NCBI RefSeq assembly: GCF_003254395.2
Contig: NC_037647.1
Span: 8,645,550-8,709,549 of the forward strand
Source of the DNA: Apis mellifera
Taxonomy: Eukaryota; Arthropoda; Insecta; Hymenoptera; Apidae
Direction: 5' to 3'
Length of the DNA stretch: 64,000 nucleotides
Shown: one piece after another, positions 12,001-27,000 of the stretch
How the letters are laid out: each line of letters starts with the position of its first letter
Position numbering within the stretch: the first letter of the stretch is position 1
Translations under genes and position numbers: made by a program
The notes under the pieces: generated by a model
What the model was told of the DNA's origin: nothing
The model's database searches: none
Seen by the model: the letters and a program-made list of their open reading frames with translations, nothing else

Positions 12001-15000
12001 CGGGACGAAGATTGGTAAAACGGATAACGGATAACGGGGAGAGGAGGCATCGGGAAGCGGAAGGGAAAGAGTTAAGAATATATCCAGTATTTCCCGGGTA
12101 AGGTAATTTCGAGCGATCGGGATCTCGGGTTTGGGAAGCCGTTCGAAAACGCTGCTCCTCCCCCTCCTCCTTCCTATACAGGAATGGAAAATTTCGCTTC
12201 GAGGAGAAATTTCGCGGCGACACGAAAGAGGAAGATCGCCAATGCGAAAAGTTCCGCCGGAAATTAGAATCGATTACTTGTTCGGAGATGGATTATTATT
12301 CATAAAGAGAAGAAAAATTAGGAGACGGTACAGATTTTCGAGCTCGATCATCGAGTATCTCGTTGGAGAAAAGGAGAGTCCGAGCTTTTGAAATATTCTG
12401 TTTCATTGTTTTGGAAGTTTACGGTAACGGTTGGAAAACAGCGTGGAAAAGCTCGAATACTGGCAACGGACGATCCCTCGACCGATGACAACGACGACGA
12501 TGATAAAGCTTCCTCGTAGCCCGTGGTCGTTGCCTTCTTCTCTTTCTCTCTCCTCCTGGAGTTACGTCTTAAAAAGGACGAAAAATTCTCTCTATGGCCG
12601 CTCGTAAACGTCCAGCCAGCCGAAATTGCATTGGCAGCGGTGCGACTGTCTTTATTTAAAAAACAACGAGACTTCGCTCTCCTCTTCCCCTTTCTCGAGA
12701 GCGTTCGTCTCTTTTGAAACTTGGAGGGAAAATTGGAGGGAAGGAATTGGAAGAGTTTCCCTCGAGAAACTCGGCGGAGAAGTTGGGCCGAAAGTTAAAC
12801 TCGAGGGGCCATCGATGCGGAAAGTATTCGAGAAAAACGTTTGCGTGGCTCGTTAATCGGCGGCTCGAGATCAATTTCAATTTTCCACGAGGAGGAGAAA
12901 GGAAGGAAGGGAAGCCGCGAAGTAAATGGGCAACTAACGAGGAGGAGAAGCAAGTTTCGCGAAGCTCGGGCAAACATTCGTCTCGTTTTCCCGCGAGGTT
13001 TTCCCTCCTCCTCCGTCTACGTCATACGAGGGAATTACGAGCGTGTGCGGTAGACGGGCGGGTGGCGACAGGCGTAACGAATCGTGTAGCGAGGAATTGG
13101 AGGATCGGTCGGTTGGAGAACGGAAACAAATATCGCCCCGCCGGTTAACCGTTTCGCCTCTTCCGCTCCCTTCCCGCCCTCGGTAAATAGACCACCCTCC
13201 CGGAATCCGATTCCTCTCCCATATATCCGCCACGCGGGAGAGAAGTTTCTTTCGCGATCTCGTTTAACCGGGCCAGTAAATCTTTCCGTAACAATTTCCA
13301 ACGTTTCTCGTTCGTTTAACGCGAGCCGAGGAGTGAAAATCAAGATGGAGAAGAATTTTGAAGAATGTACGCTCTGGCGAGGTTGAAAATTCGATCGAGG
13401 GAAAAAGATACGTCGCTAAATCCTCTCGAACGATCGTCGAGGGGGTTTGCCGCGTCCTCTTCCTCCCCCGTTAAAAATGAGACTATTCGCGAGCACTTTG
13501 GCGCGAAACGGCGGGACGCTTTGTCGGGAAATGGTGAAAATATTTCAGGGGCTTTTCCAGGCCGGGGTTGACGCCATCGATATAATAAGAGGCGCGGATG
13601 GCACGGCGGGGCTCTCTTCTCCAGCCCCCTAAGCTCTAAGCGCAGACCTCATCCGGCCCCGATAACTTCTCCCACGGGCAGAAAATAGAAACGGATAGAG
13701 TGGAGTAGGGGTGGCTTATGTCTCTCTCTCCCTCTCCTCTCGCCCCTCTTCGATATCCATCCTACCTTCCTTTTTTCATCTCCTCGTCTCCTCCTTTTCT
13801 GTCCTCCTCCCTCCTTCCCTTTCAAAAGACTCGACCGCGACGTTAACCGCGCGATCCGAGAATCATTAACGTTGTCCTCGCGCGTACGCTTCGGGGAAAT
13901 TTACGAGCGTGGAGGAATTATGGCCGGTTCAAAGGCAAGCCTCTTGAAACGATTCCCGGTAAACGATATTTTCGAACCTTTTAGGCGAATGGAAAAGCGA
14001 ATCTCTTAACCGGAATTGAACGCACATATTCTCTCTGTCTCTTTCTCTCTCCACGAGAGAAACCTAGTTTTTTCCCATTTTTCGCTCGCTTGCCCCGAAA
14101 TTCATCGGCGAATTTCGCTTCGTTCAAATACAGCCGGTTACTTAGCGAAATCGAAGGTCCCTGTCCCCTCCTCTTTCTCCCTTGGTCCCCAACGAAGAAG
14201 GGGGAGGTCCATCCATTTTTACGCGTCCAACGCGGTTCCATCTTAATCCGTCAGATGGATGGGAGAGGGAGGGAGAAGATCCGAGAAACAGAGAGCGCGG
14301 CGCGCTCTCTAATTCAATCTTGCCGGAACGAACCGTCCGACTCGATTATACAGGCCGTGATATACATCCTTGCAGAGGACGAAAACCGCAAACGTGGCAC
14401 GATCTTGGCCCGCTTCCGGTCTGGGGATGGGGAAATTTCGAAATCGAATTTCCAGATTATCTCCGCTCTCTGCCTCTTGGCGCTGGATTCCCGGCGACGA
14501 AGCGACTCGGGAGGAGGAGAGGGGGACTCTTTGACGGTAATCCTTTGACTATCCCCCCGTGCGTGCTAATTTGATTCCCCGTTTAAACAAATCTCTGTAT
14601 TAAGGCCGTCGCCACGAGAATCGAGAGGAATCTCGATCGAATTTCGATCGTTCCTTCCTTATTAAATTAATCTGATCCAAGCAATAATTAATCGTCGAGG
14701 CTTTGAGAGGCCACTCTCGCTTCCATCCAGCTCCTCCTAGCTATTTTTCTTGTCTTTTTTTTCAGTTCAATTAGCGAGCTGCCTCGATCCCTCGACCTAA
14801 CGCTCGACCGAGATCCCATATTTCTCCGAATGGCGGGGAGGGAAACAGGGCCGGTTCGTCCCGCAAAAAGCCGCTTAGGCGACCACGCGAAGGGCGGAAA
14901 AGCTCTTGGACCGTTGTTTCCATCCCCCTGCACGGATACACGGCAAAGTCGAAAGACGTGTTTTTCCAGTTTTTTTCGGCCATCTCCCTCCGCCCGAGGA

Positions 15001-18000
15001 AATCCTCCCCTCGAACGGCGGGGGTCACTGGTGAAAAATCCGCGATTCATGAGGGAAAAAGATACAGGAGATTGTATCGAGGATTTCCTCTCATACTCTC
15101 GAATTTCTCGACCGATCCAGCATCCATTTAATCGTGACCGAATCTCGTTGAAAATCTCACTTTATTTACATACATCATCTCCTACGTGAACGTCTTTCCT
15201 CGAACGCGAAAAATTGCCAATAGTGGATAATTGAAACGTACGGGAGAATAGTTCGTTAAAACTCGTTGGAGCTTGGACTGTATACGTTTTTCAATACGAT
15301 GCGGGCGAAAATTAACGCTGGAATAGGAGAAAAAAAGAAAGAAAGAAAGGAAGGAAGACGAGTGGGATTGGTGTTAGTCAGGAGGACGGTTTCAACTCGC
15401 CCCTCGTTGAAAAATGCATAACGAGGCGAGCACGGCCGGTTGGCTCCGCTGCGTGCGGGCATAATATCAGCTGCGGGGAAACGGAGAAAGTGGCTGGACA
15501 GGTTGGTAAGCAGTCGGCATGCGGCGGAATGGACAGGTGTCGGTGACCTTGAAACCGTGCCCGCGCGCCTTCCGCATTCGTGAACAATCCGCGAACCAAA
15601 TAATTCAAATTATAGCCGGACGGCCGCCCTCGATCGCTCTCCCCTTCCCTTTTTGTATCGACGATCGGATTCCCTGCTGCGTTAATTCGCCCCAATTTTT
15701 TCTTTTTTTTTTTCACTTCTTTCGAGCTATTATTCTCCATGATCGAACGATCGGTTGCACGGTTTGTAAAGGAACCGATGTGGAGGAACAATAAGAGCTC
15801 GATTAAAAGTCGAATTCCAGCGAGGGGAGGAAAAATCGAGAATTTATATCGAGCTCGCGGCTCGGATTTTAGAAGAGAGGAGCCATCTCTTCGCCATCTC
15901 TCCACCCTTGCCCGGCCGCGTAACGGGCCAATAAAACACTACGCGGGACGCATCTGGGTTACGAGCCGGGAACCTCGTTTCTTTATCTCGCGTATTATCC
16001 TGAACGATTCCCTCCAATCCTCTCCACGCTGGGAGAGGCCTCACGGATGGAGATTCCATTCCTCGTCACTGTCCTCCTCTGTACACCGATAAACGTTTAA
16101 ACCACCCGTATCCGTTCTTCTTCTTCTCTTGCTTGCGTTTTAAGATGCTTCCTCTATCGAAAAAGAAAAAAAAAATAGCCAGGCAAGAAAGCTGGTTCGT
16201 TCGAACTTGTTGTTGAGGAGAATCGAAACACCAAGTCTTTTGCATCCTACATTTTCCCGTGAATTTATATCCCGTTGATTTATCAATTCGAGAGTGGAGC
16301 GAATCCATTAAACCGATTAAAGGAATTACGCAACGCGCTTTATGGAAATATATATATATATATATATATATATTCGTTCCATCGATTAAAGGGAAAACAC
16401 GGTTCGCGAGATTAGTATTCGGATTCTAGTTGAATGGAAGGCAACCATCGGGATGATATCCTGCGGAAATTCGTATAGATTTCTAATAGATGCCCCTGTG
16501 ACCTTTCGCGGATAGATCGGACGCAGTTCGATTCGTGGTTTTATGTAAAAGAGGACTTGCCGCCTCTCGCGTGTAAGGAAGAGAGAGAGAGAGGGGTATT
16601 ATTCAACCGAATCGACGCGGCCGACCGATTTCTCCTATCGAGACGGCGGCCGCTTCACGTTCGACTTATCGCGGCACAAAGCGTCGCTTATCAGCTGGAA
16701 CATGCTCTCTCTTTTTCATCTCCCAGCAATATTTCCAAACTTCGATCGATCCGTTCGATGGGGGAATCTTTACCATTGAAATGCATTAACTTGCAGCCAA
16801 TAAAAGGATAGGTAATAAAAAAGGAACGGTTGGACGCTTGGGATCCGAGAAAGGAATTCTTCTCCTTTCCTTCCTCTAAGAATTCGTTACTCGCCGGGAC
16901 AATTTTCGAGGAACAATTTTACTCTCAAATGAATTATTTCGAATCCATTTATTTGTGTTTCTCAATTATATTTACGAAAAAAATTCTCCATCGAAATTAC
17001 CTATCTGTAGAAAAAGAAAAACCTCGGATTTACTTTAATTGGTACGTCGAAAGGAAGGAGAGAGGCCGCCATCGATTTTTCCTCCTCCTTCTCCTCCTCC
17101 TGCTTTCCTAGATTTACATCCCTTTGTCCCTGAAATACATCAGGCAACCACGAATTTTTGTGGTTCTTCATTTCGTCGGAAGCGTTTAATTATTATCACG
17201 ATCGGGAGAACAATGTACTGCGGTTTTTACGATAAAAAAAGAAGAAGGAGGAGGAGGAGAAGGAGAAGAAAGGAGAATAACATAGAATTCCTAAAGGGTG
17301 GACGCGCTGTGCAGAACGAATTATAGCCGCAAATTATCGTAAAACTCTCGCCACTCCGGCGAATTCTTCCGGGGGAGCGTAATTAAAAATTTCAAGCGTT
17401 AAGTGCACGCGTATATAAACGCGAATGATACCATCGCAACCTTCCATACTCCGTACAATACTTTCTCGTTCCCGGGAAGTATCGAGAAGTGTTACGATCG
17501 TTTCGACGGATAATAGATCCTTGATTGATTAAAATTTCCGCAATTATCTCCGTTCAAACTTTCAAAACATCCTACGCTTAAACGTGATTAAAGATTCATT
17601 CGTTTCAAATATACGCCGAATGCGACGTAAGAAGAAAGTACATCGAAGAAGGAAAAGAACCGATCCATAGATCGTTCGATTCGTGTTTCATCTGTTCGAA
17701 CTCGAGACTTCCAAAATATTTAGTATTTCAAGAAAATACGATTATGACACCGTCTCTTCGATTTTGGAGCAGGTTGCCCGGCTGATCGGTGCACGCGTGT
17801 AAATATGCAGAATAGGATGCTCGACAACTCGAGTTTAACGTGACCGAGAGTCCGCAGCCGTGCAGACAACGAGGGAGAGAAACCCTCTGGTAACCAGCGC
17901 GTTAATTGGAATGCACGAATTCGAGATCATTCCCTTTTCTCCAACGATTCGATCATCATTGCCTCTTCGATTCTTTGAAAAATTCTTTTTCAAATCCTTA

Positions 18001-21000
18001 GGGAAGAGATCCTCGAATCGTTTCACGCACGCACGATGATGATCGATCGTCGACAGATGATATCTGGGGCAACGAGCGCGCGATAGTCAGATACTCGTAT
18101 CTCAGAGATACCAACAGACGGCCAGTGACGTCTCTGTTCCCGAAGTTAGGCCGAACAATGGTTCCCCCGCCCCCGTGGAACATCTGTTGACAACAGTCGA
18201 TATCTGGAGGAGGGGTTGTGTGACCAAGCAACAACCATCCCTCGCTAATACTCGCGAGACCCAATTACGACATTCAACCTGGCCTATCCAACTGTGTCAA
18301 TCATCGGGGACAGGGGGAGGGAGGGGGAGGAACAACGCGCCGCCCAATCAACGGCGCGAGATATTGGCCGGACAAATTTATTTATCCGGCCGTATATACG
18401 TGGCGTTTATACGTCTCGCAAGAGTTTTGGCGTGATAAATTAGCGTGGAATGGGACGGATACGGAGGGAGGGGGTGGAGACGGACAATTTCATTCGGACG
18501 AAATTTTCGTCTTTCTCGTTCGGCTCCCCTTCGAGTCTCCACAATTACCATCGTCGCAGCACTCGCCATGCGCACTTTCCACAGAGCTGTAACCGGGCGA
18601 ATCTCGACGCAGACGATACTTAAGGCAGGTTCCATGATTGCTTCCGCACCCGGGAGACCTAATTATCAACCGGTCGATCCGTCGTCGCGCGAGTTCCTCC
18701 GTGCGCACGAGTCCAAGTTGCGCGGTGGCCGTGCACTCCGCCAACCCCTGCATATTTCAATCCTTGCAATTACCCCCGAGGCGTCTCTAGAGCCAAGAAG
18801 ACACGTTAAATTAGAACGTAACGATACCGATTAACGCGTAATAACGATGCGCAGATCGATCCGGTTAAATTCTTTATGGATATTCTTTTTTCATTATGTT
18901 CGTTGTGAAAGCAAGTGGGATGAAGGAGTGTTAGAAATGGAGAATCGATGTTAGACGCGTGTCTTTATTTCGTATATGCGAAAGTTTGAATAATTTATTT
19001 TTTCGCGTTAAGGGGATCTAACTACGCGGAGGAATCGGAAATGGGAAAAGAAAGAAGAGAAGGATCGTAAACACCGGTGCATAGTTTAAAGACGGCGGCA
19101 AGATCGAAAGATGAAAGAGTAGGATCGAAATGTTGGATCGAACGTTATCCGTGGAAAATGCGATGCGTGCTCTTGAAAAATTCATGACCTCTCCCCCCCT
19201 TCCCCTCGTGTTGTACACGAGGCGAGCAAAAGGCCGCCTCTTAGTCGAGCGACAGGCGCAAACAAAACGCGTCCACCCCGACTTTTCAATATGCAAAATA
19301 AATCGATCTGACCGCACGGCCGGCGATAAATAAAGCAAATATAATGCATTTTCCATTGGCCGATTTTCGCCGCCTGACCGTCGCGAAAAATCGAGTTGAT
19401 CGCCCTGCAAATTAACCGGCGCCCGGAACGAGCTTTCAATACCGCGTATGAAAATTAAATTTCTCGGATATTGCGAAATGAAAAAAAAAAAAAGAAAAAA
19501 AAAAACACACGACGCGCCTACGTCCTCCTCCTATTTTTAACCGTACTCTGGCAATAAAAGTAGCGGAGGAAGGGAAGGGAAAAAAAACGAGGGACAAAAT
19601 TACATTGTTCCGCGTGTAAAGGCTTTTGTAAAATTTAAAAAAAAAAAAACTGGCATCGTGAAAAAAAAAGGGGGAAAATTGTTTGCCGACCTGGCGGTTA
19701 AAAAATTGGCCGGTCGATGATTGGACGTGTCCGGATATCGTTTAAAGCGATAAAAAATGTATGGAGAGATGGGAGGAGGGGGGAGTTGAATTTAAATTTT
19801 CAAATTTAAAATTCAAATAGACGGGGGAGGAGAAAAAAACGTCCAGGGGAAGGGAGTAGTATCGTTATCGATATCGGAACAAATCTTCTCCTGCAGCTTG
19901 CAATTTTTTTTTTTTACCTCTTCCGCTATAGTAAAATTCGCTCCTTTTCGAAGGAACCTCTTTTTCTTCTTCTTCTTCTTCTCTGTTCTCAGGTGCGAAA
20001 AGAAAGGTGCGAATCGAACTTGGCGAGAAACGGTCGACGCGAAATCCACGCGAATATCGGATCGAATATCGTCATGCTCTGTTCCTGCTCCTCCACTCGA
20101 GATTCGAGATTCGTCCCGTGGCGAGGCTTTATCATAGCCGTCATCACCGTCCTCGCGATTGTTAGCGCGATCGCCGCGTTATTGTTATTGCATCGCGGCC
20201 GGAGCCGCGCTCATTTCCCCGCCTCTCAACGGCCTACGTGCCCAATTCCCATCGCAATCCCGCCCTCCCTTCGACCCCCTCCCCTCCCCCCTCTACCCCA
20301 ATTATTCTCCTCCTGTATTTTTCACGCGCTATCAAATTTTCCACCCCCATTTCGCGATATTGCAAATCCGTGCAGTGTGTTTTTTCAACCCCGTCAAGGT
20401 GGAATTTTTTTTCACACGATTTCACAGAAAATCTCCTCGAACAAATTCGACAATTGATTTCCACGATTCAAGGAGGGGATCGGAAGAGCATCGTTTAATT
20501 ATAAACGATGGAGCAACAACGATGACGCGAACCGTTAAACGATCCATTATCGCGTTCTCCACGCCCCGATTCTCGATTTCGAATTCTAATCGGATGAGAG
20601 CGGGATACGCGACTGTTATATCCGCTTCGTTCCCAATTAAAGCGTGACACGTGACGTTTTCCCTAGGAATAGGGCGGGGTTGGAAATTGGCACGCGGCGT
20701 TTGGAGTCGCGGCGTTTCACGCGGCCCGCCGAGCGTGAAAAAGGTGGAACGGATCGTTGATCCCGATCTGCTCGTTAGTTGGCTCCATTGTAATTGATTG
20801 ATCCGCTAATAGAAGCGCGATCAATTATATCATCGCGGCCTTCCACTCCTTCCGCATTGTCCACGGTTATAACGAAATTTGCATGGTCGGAAATTAATTC
20901 GGCCCCGTCCTATGCGCGGAAAATCGAGTTATCGATTTTAACGGGGATGCCTCTCTCCGTGTCCCGTTTCGCGCCCTCCGGACGCAACACCTCCTGCTCG

Positions 21001-24000
21001 AAATCAGGATACACGTAGAGAGAGAGAGAGAGAGAGAAATCTCGACTATCTTTCGACGGCCTATTTTCACGAATCCCACGCTCCAGCGGGAAAAATTCAG
21101 ACGGCCTGCTTTGAATAAATAACGCGTCCTAGAAAGGATTCTGGCCCGGCTCTCCTCGGGTATTTCGCCTCGTTCCTCCATCTCGAATCTCATCGAATCT
21201 CGAGATTTTTATGGGACGCGCGAGATTAATCTCTCCTCTCCTCTTCCTCCTTCTCGCGTGACGCGTGAGGAAGGAACGACGAGGGAAGACGATATTTCTC
21301 GAGGAAAAGATGGGTGAAGAAAAACGGGTGGAAAAAAAGGAAGAAAGGGTGAATTCGTTCCCCGTCCCTTCAACGGTGGTTTGTACCTTGCCTCGTTTCT
21401 TAAACGGGCAATTAATACGAAGAGGTGGGATGGATAGGGAGGGGGAGTTGAAGAGTTTCAACTGTGATAATTTCAAAGACGAGGTAGATTTCAACTGTGA
21501 TAATGGGGTCGAGAAGGAACGGGATGAAATTTCGCTAGAGGTGAAAGGTAAGGTACAACAGGTAGCATTCCTCTTAAAGACGCTTTTTTTTTCTTCCCCG
21601 CGAGCTTCAATGAAAGACGAATGGAACAAAATAGTACTTTCCTCGGTACTTTTCGCTTTCCTTGCACAAAAATTTTCTTCTTCTTCTTTTTTTTTTTTTT
21701 TTACGAATATAAGTTACGCTTCCTTCCTCGCGGACGTGTCGGAGGAAAATCGGGTCGGGGAAGAAGATTAAAACAATTTTCCGCCGCTTCGCGTACAGTT
21801 GGCCGACGAACTTGGCGCCTCGTTGAAAAGCAAGCGCAAGTCGAGATTGGAAGTTGAATTAGATTTAACTTGGAAAGTCCAGCCTGTGGCAAAGTCAACG
21901 CGCGGGAAAACGGCTGAAAGTGACAATTTCCTCGTTTCGGTCACGATCCACCGTTGTTGAAACTATTCTCCCTCCTCCTGTTCCCTTAATCCCCGCCTTT
22001 CCTTCGAGGCCTCGACTTCTTCCTGTTCTTCCTCTAACCGGAATATCCTGTTCGGAATACACGCTGAGGAAGGGGATCTTCGGCGCGAAGACCGTTCGAA
22101 AGATAAGATCAATTACCCCTTCCGATTGGTTATCAAACGTTTCTTTGTTATCTCTTCTCTTATAATTACGTTTCAAAGACTCTGTAACCACTCTATAACT
22201 CCCCATCTAATATTATTAACACTCGCCCTTACGTGGAACGTCTCCTTACGTTCCTCCAATTATCCCCCATTTCATCCCCTCGTAACGAAGAATAAATCAC
22301 GAGGCGATCCGTTATCTCCATTATCGATTGGTCGTTCATTTATCGACGCGTGCTTCCCTCAAATAATATTATATCCATGCGAGCTGTGTATCCATATCGT
22401 AAATCGATGACGTTAATTAATAGGGACGAGATGGAAATTGACACGCGGGTGAACGTGACGAATCTGGGTCAACGGTGCCGGCTGTCCACCTGCGTAATTT
22501 TCTTCTGGCCGAGGCGAGGGGCGCGCCAACCGTGCCGCTCTACCCTTTTCCGCTCGAAATAATTAATATACAAGGCACGGGAGAGCGATCCGTGGGGATC
22601 TCGGTCGAAGGAAAGGTTTCTCTCTCTCTCTCTTCGAGGGGGGAAGCCGACCGAGCCTCCATGAAGTGCTAATGCGCTTCCGTAAAGACCTGCACGCTGT
22701 GCTCGGCCCTCTTCATAAAAAATGAAAGCGTTCGCCAGCTTTTCCATCCCTCTAGGCCAGCCAGCTCTCGCGATTTTAACCGGAAGGGAAACGTTGAGAA
22801 GATCTGTCGGATATAATTTAGATCGTTTGAATACGTAAAATATACGTAGCTGGGAAAGTAGCTTGGAAAAAGAAGAAGAAGAAGAAGAAGAAGAAGGATC
22901 AAGTGGGTTTAGGAAGAATGAAAAATTGTACGTTGGATTGATTTGATTGTTTCGTTGATCGGGCAAGCGTTTCGAAGAAATTCTCTTGGAATTGGGCGTG
23001 TGATCATTATCCATATATGATCGGTAAGAGGAACAAAGCGTGAATTCGCGTGACGATTTTTCAAACAAGGGGTGACGCGAGGTGTATCGTATCGTATACG
23101 CTCCCTCAGTGTTGGCGTTCTTTTTCGTTCACGCGACACCATCGGCCCGCCATAAATTCGCCGGGGGCACAAAGAGAAACGAAACCCAAGAAGGCGCGCG
23201 CCGTGCTTTATGTCTCGCATCACGCGATAACATTAACGAACCAATCTCGCCTCCACCCTTTTTCCACCCTCTTTTCAAAACGACGGGGGGCGAAAGTTAT
23301 CGTTTCTTTCTTTCTTTCTTTCTTTCTCCTTTTGTCTCTACTTTATCGCTATTCCTTTTTGGCTTTCTTCTTCCCTGTTTGGCCCACTTTTCTTCGAATG
23401 ACGTTGACTCGCCCTCTTAACAACGTTCCTCGAACTTTTTAATAAAATCATCATCGTCTGTCTCGAGAACTAACGACGAGGCCGATCGACGTTTCGTCGA
23501 TGGAATTTAAAAGTCTTCTTTTCGAGGTAAATAGTTTTCTTCCTCGACGAATAATCGAGGGTCAACTTTCATTCGTAAACGTCCAAGTGTATTCGGTTAA
23601 ACGATCCGTTTAAAGATCTGTTCGTAAGTTTTAGAGAATTATGAGAGATTCCAGTTCGTTTCCTCGAACTGTAACGAGTTGAAAAACAAAAAAGAAAAAA
23701 AAAGAATAAAGCGAAGCTTGTTAAATTGCTGCTCACAGGTCCGATCAATTCGCGGTGAATCTTCTTTGTATTTCCACTCGAGGTATCCGGTGCTCGAGAG
23801 CGATTCGATTTGAATTCCAACGATACCACGACGCACTCGACATCGAATACCACTCCGCGCAGACGTTTTCATTTGATCGTTCAGTCTGCTTCTTCTTTCT
23901 TTCTTTCCCTTCTTTCATTCTTCCCTGCCAACTGTCACCTGTTTCAACCGAAGAGAACGCTCCGAGTACGCACGAATTCCCATAACGAACGCGTTCTCTC

Positions 24001-27000
24001 TCGATAACGACTCTTGCCCGTACGTTTTACTTTTCTTCCCGTTGTTCCTCGACTCGAAAGAATTTACAAGCTTCTGCTTCAACGTTAAAGAAATTTAAGA
24101 GAAACTTGTCGTTTGATCTCGTGCTACGGATCATTTTAGGGATCATCTGTCGAAAGATCGAGGAGAAATTTTCGTTCGTTCGTTCCTTCTGTTCGAAAGA
24201 AGAAAAAAATATGAGCGAAACAGCGAGCACGAGAGGCCACGATTTTCATAAGCCGTTATTGCCGAATCAGAGCGAGTCGAGGGAGAAAAGAGGGAGAGCT
24301 TAAGCGTTGACGACAGTTTGAGAGATTCTCCGGCATCCCGTTTGCGGCTAATGTACCCGTCCTTCACCCTCCGTCGTAGACGTCCTTTCTTCTCGAGTCG
24401 AGCCGCGACTTTAACGCCAGAGGAAATCCGCGCCTATCCCTCCCCCTCTTTTTTCCCCCTTTTCTACGTGTCTCGATACCACTTCCTTTCTTTCCCTCCT
24501 TTCATACCTCTCTCGGCTTTCTCCCCCCTCTCTCTCTCTTCTTCCCTCTCAACGCCAGATGCTACTAACCGTGCACCCTTCTGATGAGATCCTCCCGCGC
24601 TCGACTGCCTGCCTCGACTTTCTTTCCCCGTCGTCCTCGCGAGCCGAACCACTGAATTCTCACGCACGACCAAGACCAGAAGACTCGCGATCGAACGTCT
24701 CGCTCGACGCCCTCTGCCCTCCTCCTTATTTGCTCGCGTCGTCGACCCAACGCGATTCCTTTCATCACCGATGATTGGCAAGCCTGCGCTTATCTCTCGG
24801 TGGAAAATTGGAGGACTTATTCTTTCTCTCCATCCTTTGCCGCTTTTCTGGCTACGTATTATTTATCGATCGACCGTGATACATCGATAACACTCGTTAA
24901 CATCAAAGTGTGCACCGCTGTTTCGAAACTGTTTCTCTGGCCCTCGCCACCAGATGGTTTCGCACGTTTCACACGTTGTCAATTGTCGAGCAACGATGAA
25001 TCGTTCTCTCGTACGTTTAAACGGCGGCGGGGTTATTTGATCGGCCTTGTCGTACGAACGCACACGCGCGCGGGATAAATTTGGGAGAGACGGGGAGGGG
25101 GTGATGGAATTTTCGGTCGAATAACGGGATTAATAAGTTTCGTTGTTCACGGCACGCGAAAACGACGCGGGCGTCGCCGTGGCCGGCGCCCGGCCGCGGT
25201 GATTAATTAAAACGGAGGTTAATATACGGGTCGAGGCGCGGGTTTAAGAGCAATTCATAGTGTCCCGGGGGTCAACCGCGGGATACTACTTTTTAGCCGA
25301 CGGTGGAAAGAGAGAAGGAGATACGCGGGGAGAAGTCCGATTCTCGGCCTCGGTTTAATGGGCCGCCCCGCTAATTCCGGGGAGACTTAAATCACGCCCG
25401 CGTATCGAATGAATTGCCCATTATTTTTGCCAACAGTTGCCGCGCAGAGAAAACAGACCTCGTTGCACGACTCTTTTGGGACATTGGCCGGAGAGGTTTC
25501 GAGCTTTCGCTAGCTCGTCCGTTTAATGCGACTTAAACTGGATGGAAGGTGTTTTAATTTTAATTCGAATTTAGATTTAAATTTAAATCCGAGCGGTGAA
25601 TTTGGTAGTGGAAGAATCAATCGCAGGAGGAGGAAACGTGGTCGGTTTGAAGATCGGTAAACCACGGGGATACGTCTACGTCGTGGCGGAGGAGCGGCGC
25701 GTATCAATCTTTGACGGATCAAGCAAGTTTCGCGGTACCGCTTAAGTCCATGGTATCCATTAAACTCTCGTCAGCCAGGCATCCACCCATCGGGCTATGG
25801 ACTTGGGCAACTTTGATGGAAGTTTTCCCGCTGGAAGGAAAATTAGATGACGGCGTCGTGGAATCTCTATCTTCCCTTTCGCTTCTCGATATATCTCGTC
25901 GGATTATGAATATTTCATTTTTTTTTTCCTCTCCCTCTCCCTTGTAGACGCGTCTACCTCTTTTCAGACCCAACATTTATATCTAAATAGATGCGTATTT
26001 GTCTCGAGACGATTCGAGATTTGGAAGATCGTCAAAATCAATTTTTGGGAAGAAAAATATTGTTAAAATATAAATTAAGAGAAAATTTACTACGATCTAA
26101 GAGGAAAAAGTTAGCTGATCTTTGTTTTCTTTTTTTTTTCCAGCTCTCGGAACTCGAGCAGCGAGTGTTGGAAGCGGAGGGTCGAGCCGACGAGGCGGAG
26201 GACAAGGTGAGAATAAATTACAATCGCCATCGCGGGGAGATCCCTCCTCCGGTTTTTCTTCGAGATACAACAACCGATCGTGCCGCTCGATTCTCGACTC
26301 GTTAGCGTTTCCTTGAGCTCGTAAATAGCAATTCAGGTCGTTGAGAGAAATCTAAACGTTAGGAAATCGGTTCTGCCTGTCTGCTGCGATGTCGTTGTTC
26401 ACGAGCAGCGTCCGATCGATTCCGCGTGTAAATGATCGCGCCTGATGGCCATTAACGGGACGCTTGTGTCGCTCGGCCAACCAGCTCCAAGATACCAAGG
26501 ATAAATAATTAATTTAGCGAGTGATAACGACGTCTTTCCTTTCGAGAGACCTTCCTTTCCCTTCCAAACGATTCGTCCCGCTCTCTGTGTATATCGTTTG
26601 TTGCGTTGTAAGTTGCGTCGTTGGAAATTCTTCTAGAATTCGTTTATTAAAAAATATCCATTTATTTTCTAACGAAGATCGATTCGTTTCGATCGAGAGA
26701 AATCGTATGTAATGGAAACACGGCAGTATACCTTTGACATTTTTAAAATCTTTGCCCCCCAAGAAATTTCAACTTCTATTTTGCGAGACGTGAAATTCAG
26801 TGAACCAGCTTAATTAGAAGTTCGTGCATAAGTTGCGAAGTAAAATATCCATATTCCATGGAATTAACGTGGAGCCCGGGCTCTTACTACTTGATCCTCC
26901 ATCTATCAGCGTGGACGAAAAATTAAATCCTTTCTCCCTTGGAGAAAGAGGGGAGAGGGATTTATTTAAAAGGGCGCGTCTCTTCAATAATGTTTTTAGA

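Larger units (their letters stand above)
8620..26143 (+). other. Intron 1 of PLEKHH1 (17.5 kb, GC-moderate)
   Basis: Donor GTAACA follows codon 25, and the acceptor is a strong pyrimidine tract ending TTCCAG. Joining the flanking exons continues the coiled coil without a break (MESLEEMLRK then LSELEQRVLEAEG). The interior is CpG-rich with many simple repeats and short purine or pyrimidine runs. I found no coding exon, tRNA or recognisable transposon in it. A large first intron of this kind is a usual place for enhancers, but none can be pinpointed. Confidence 0.75.
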
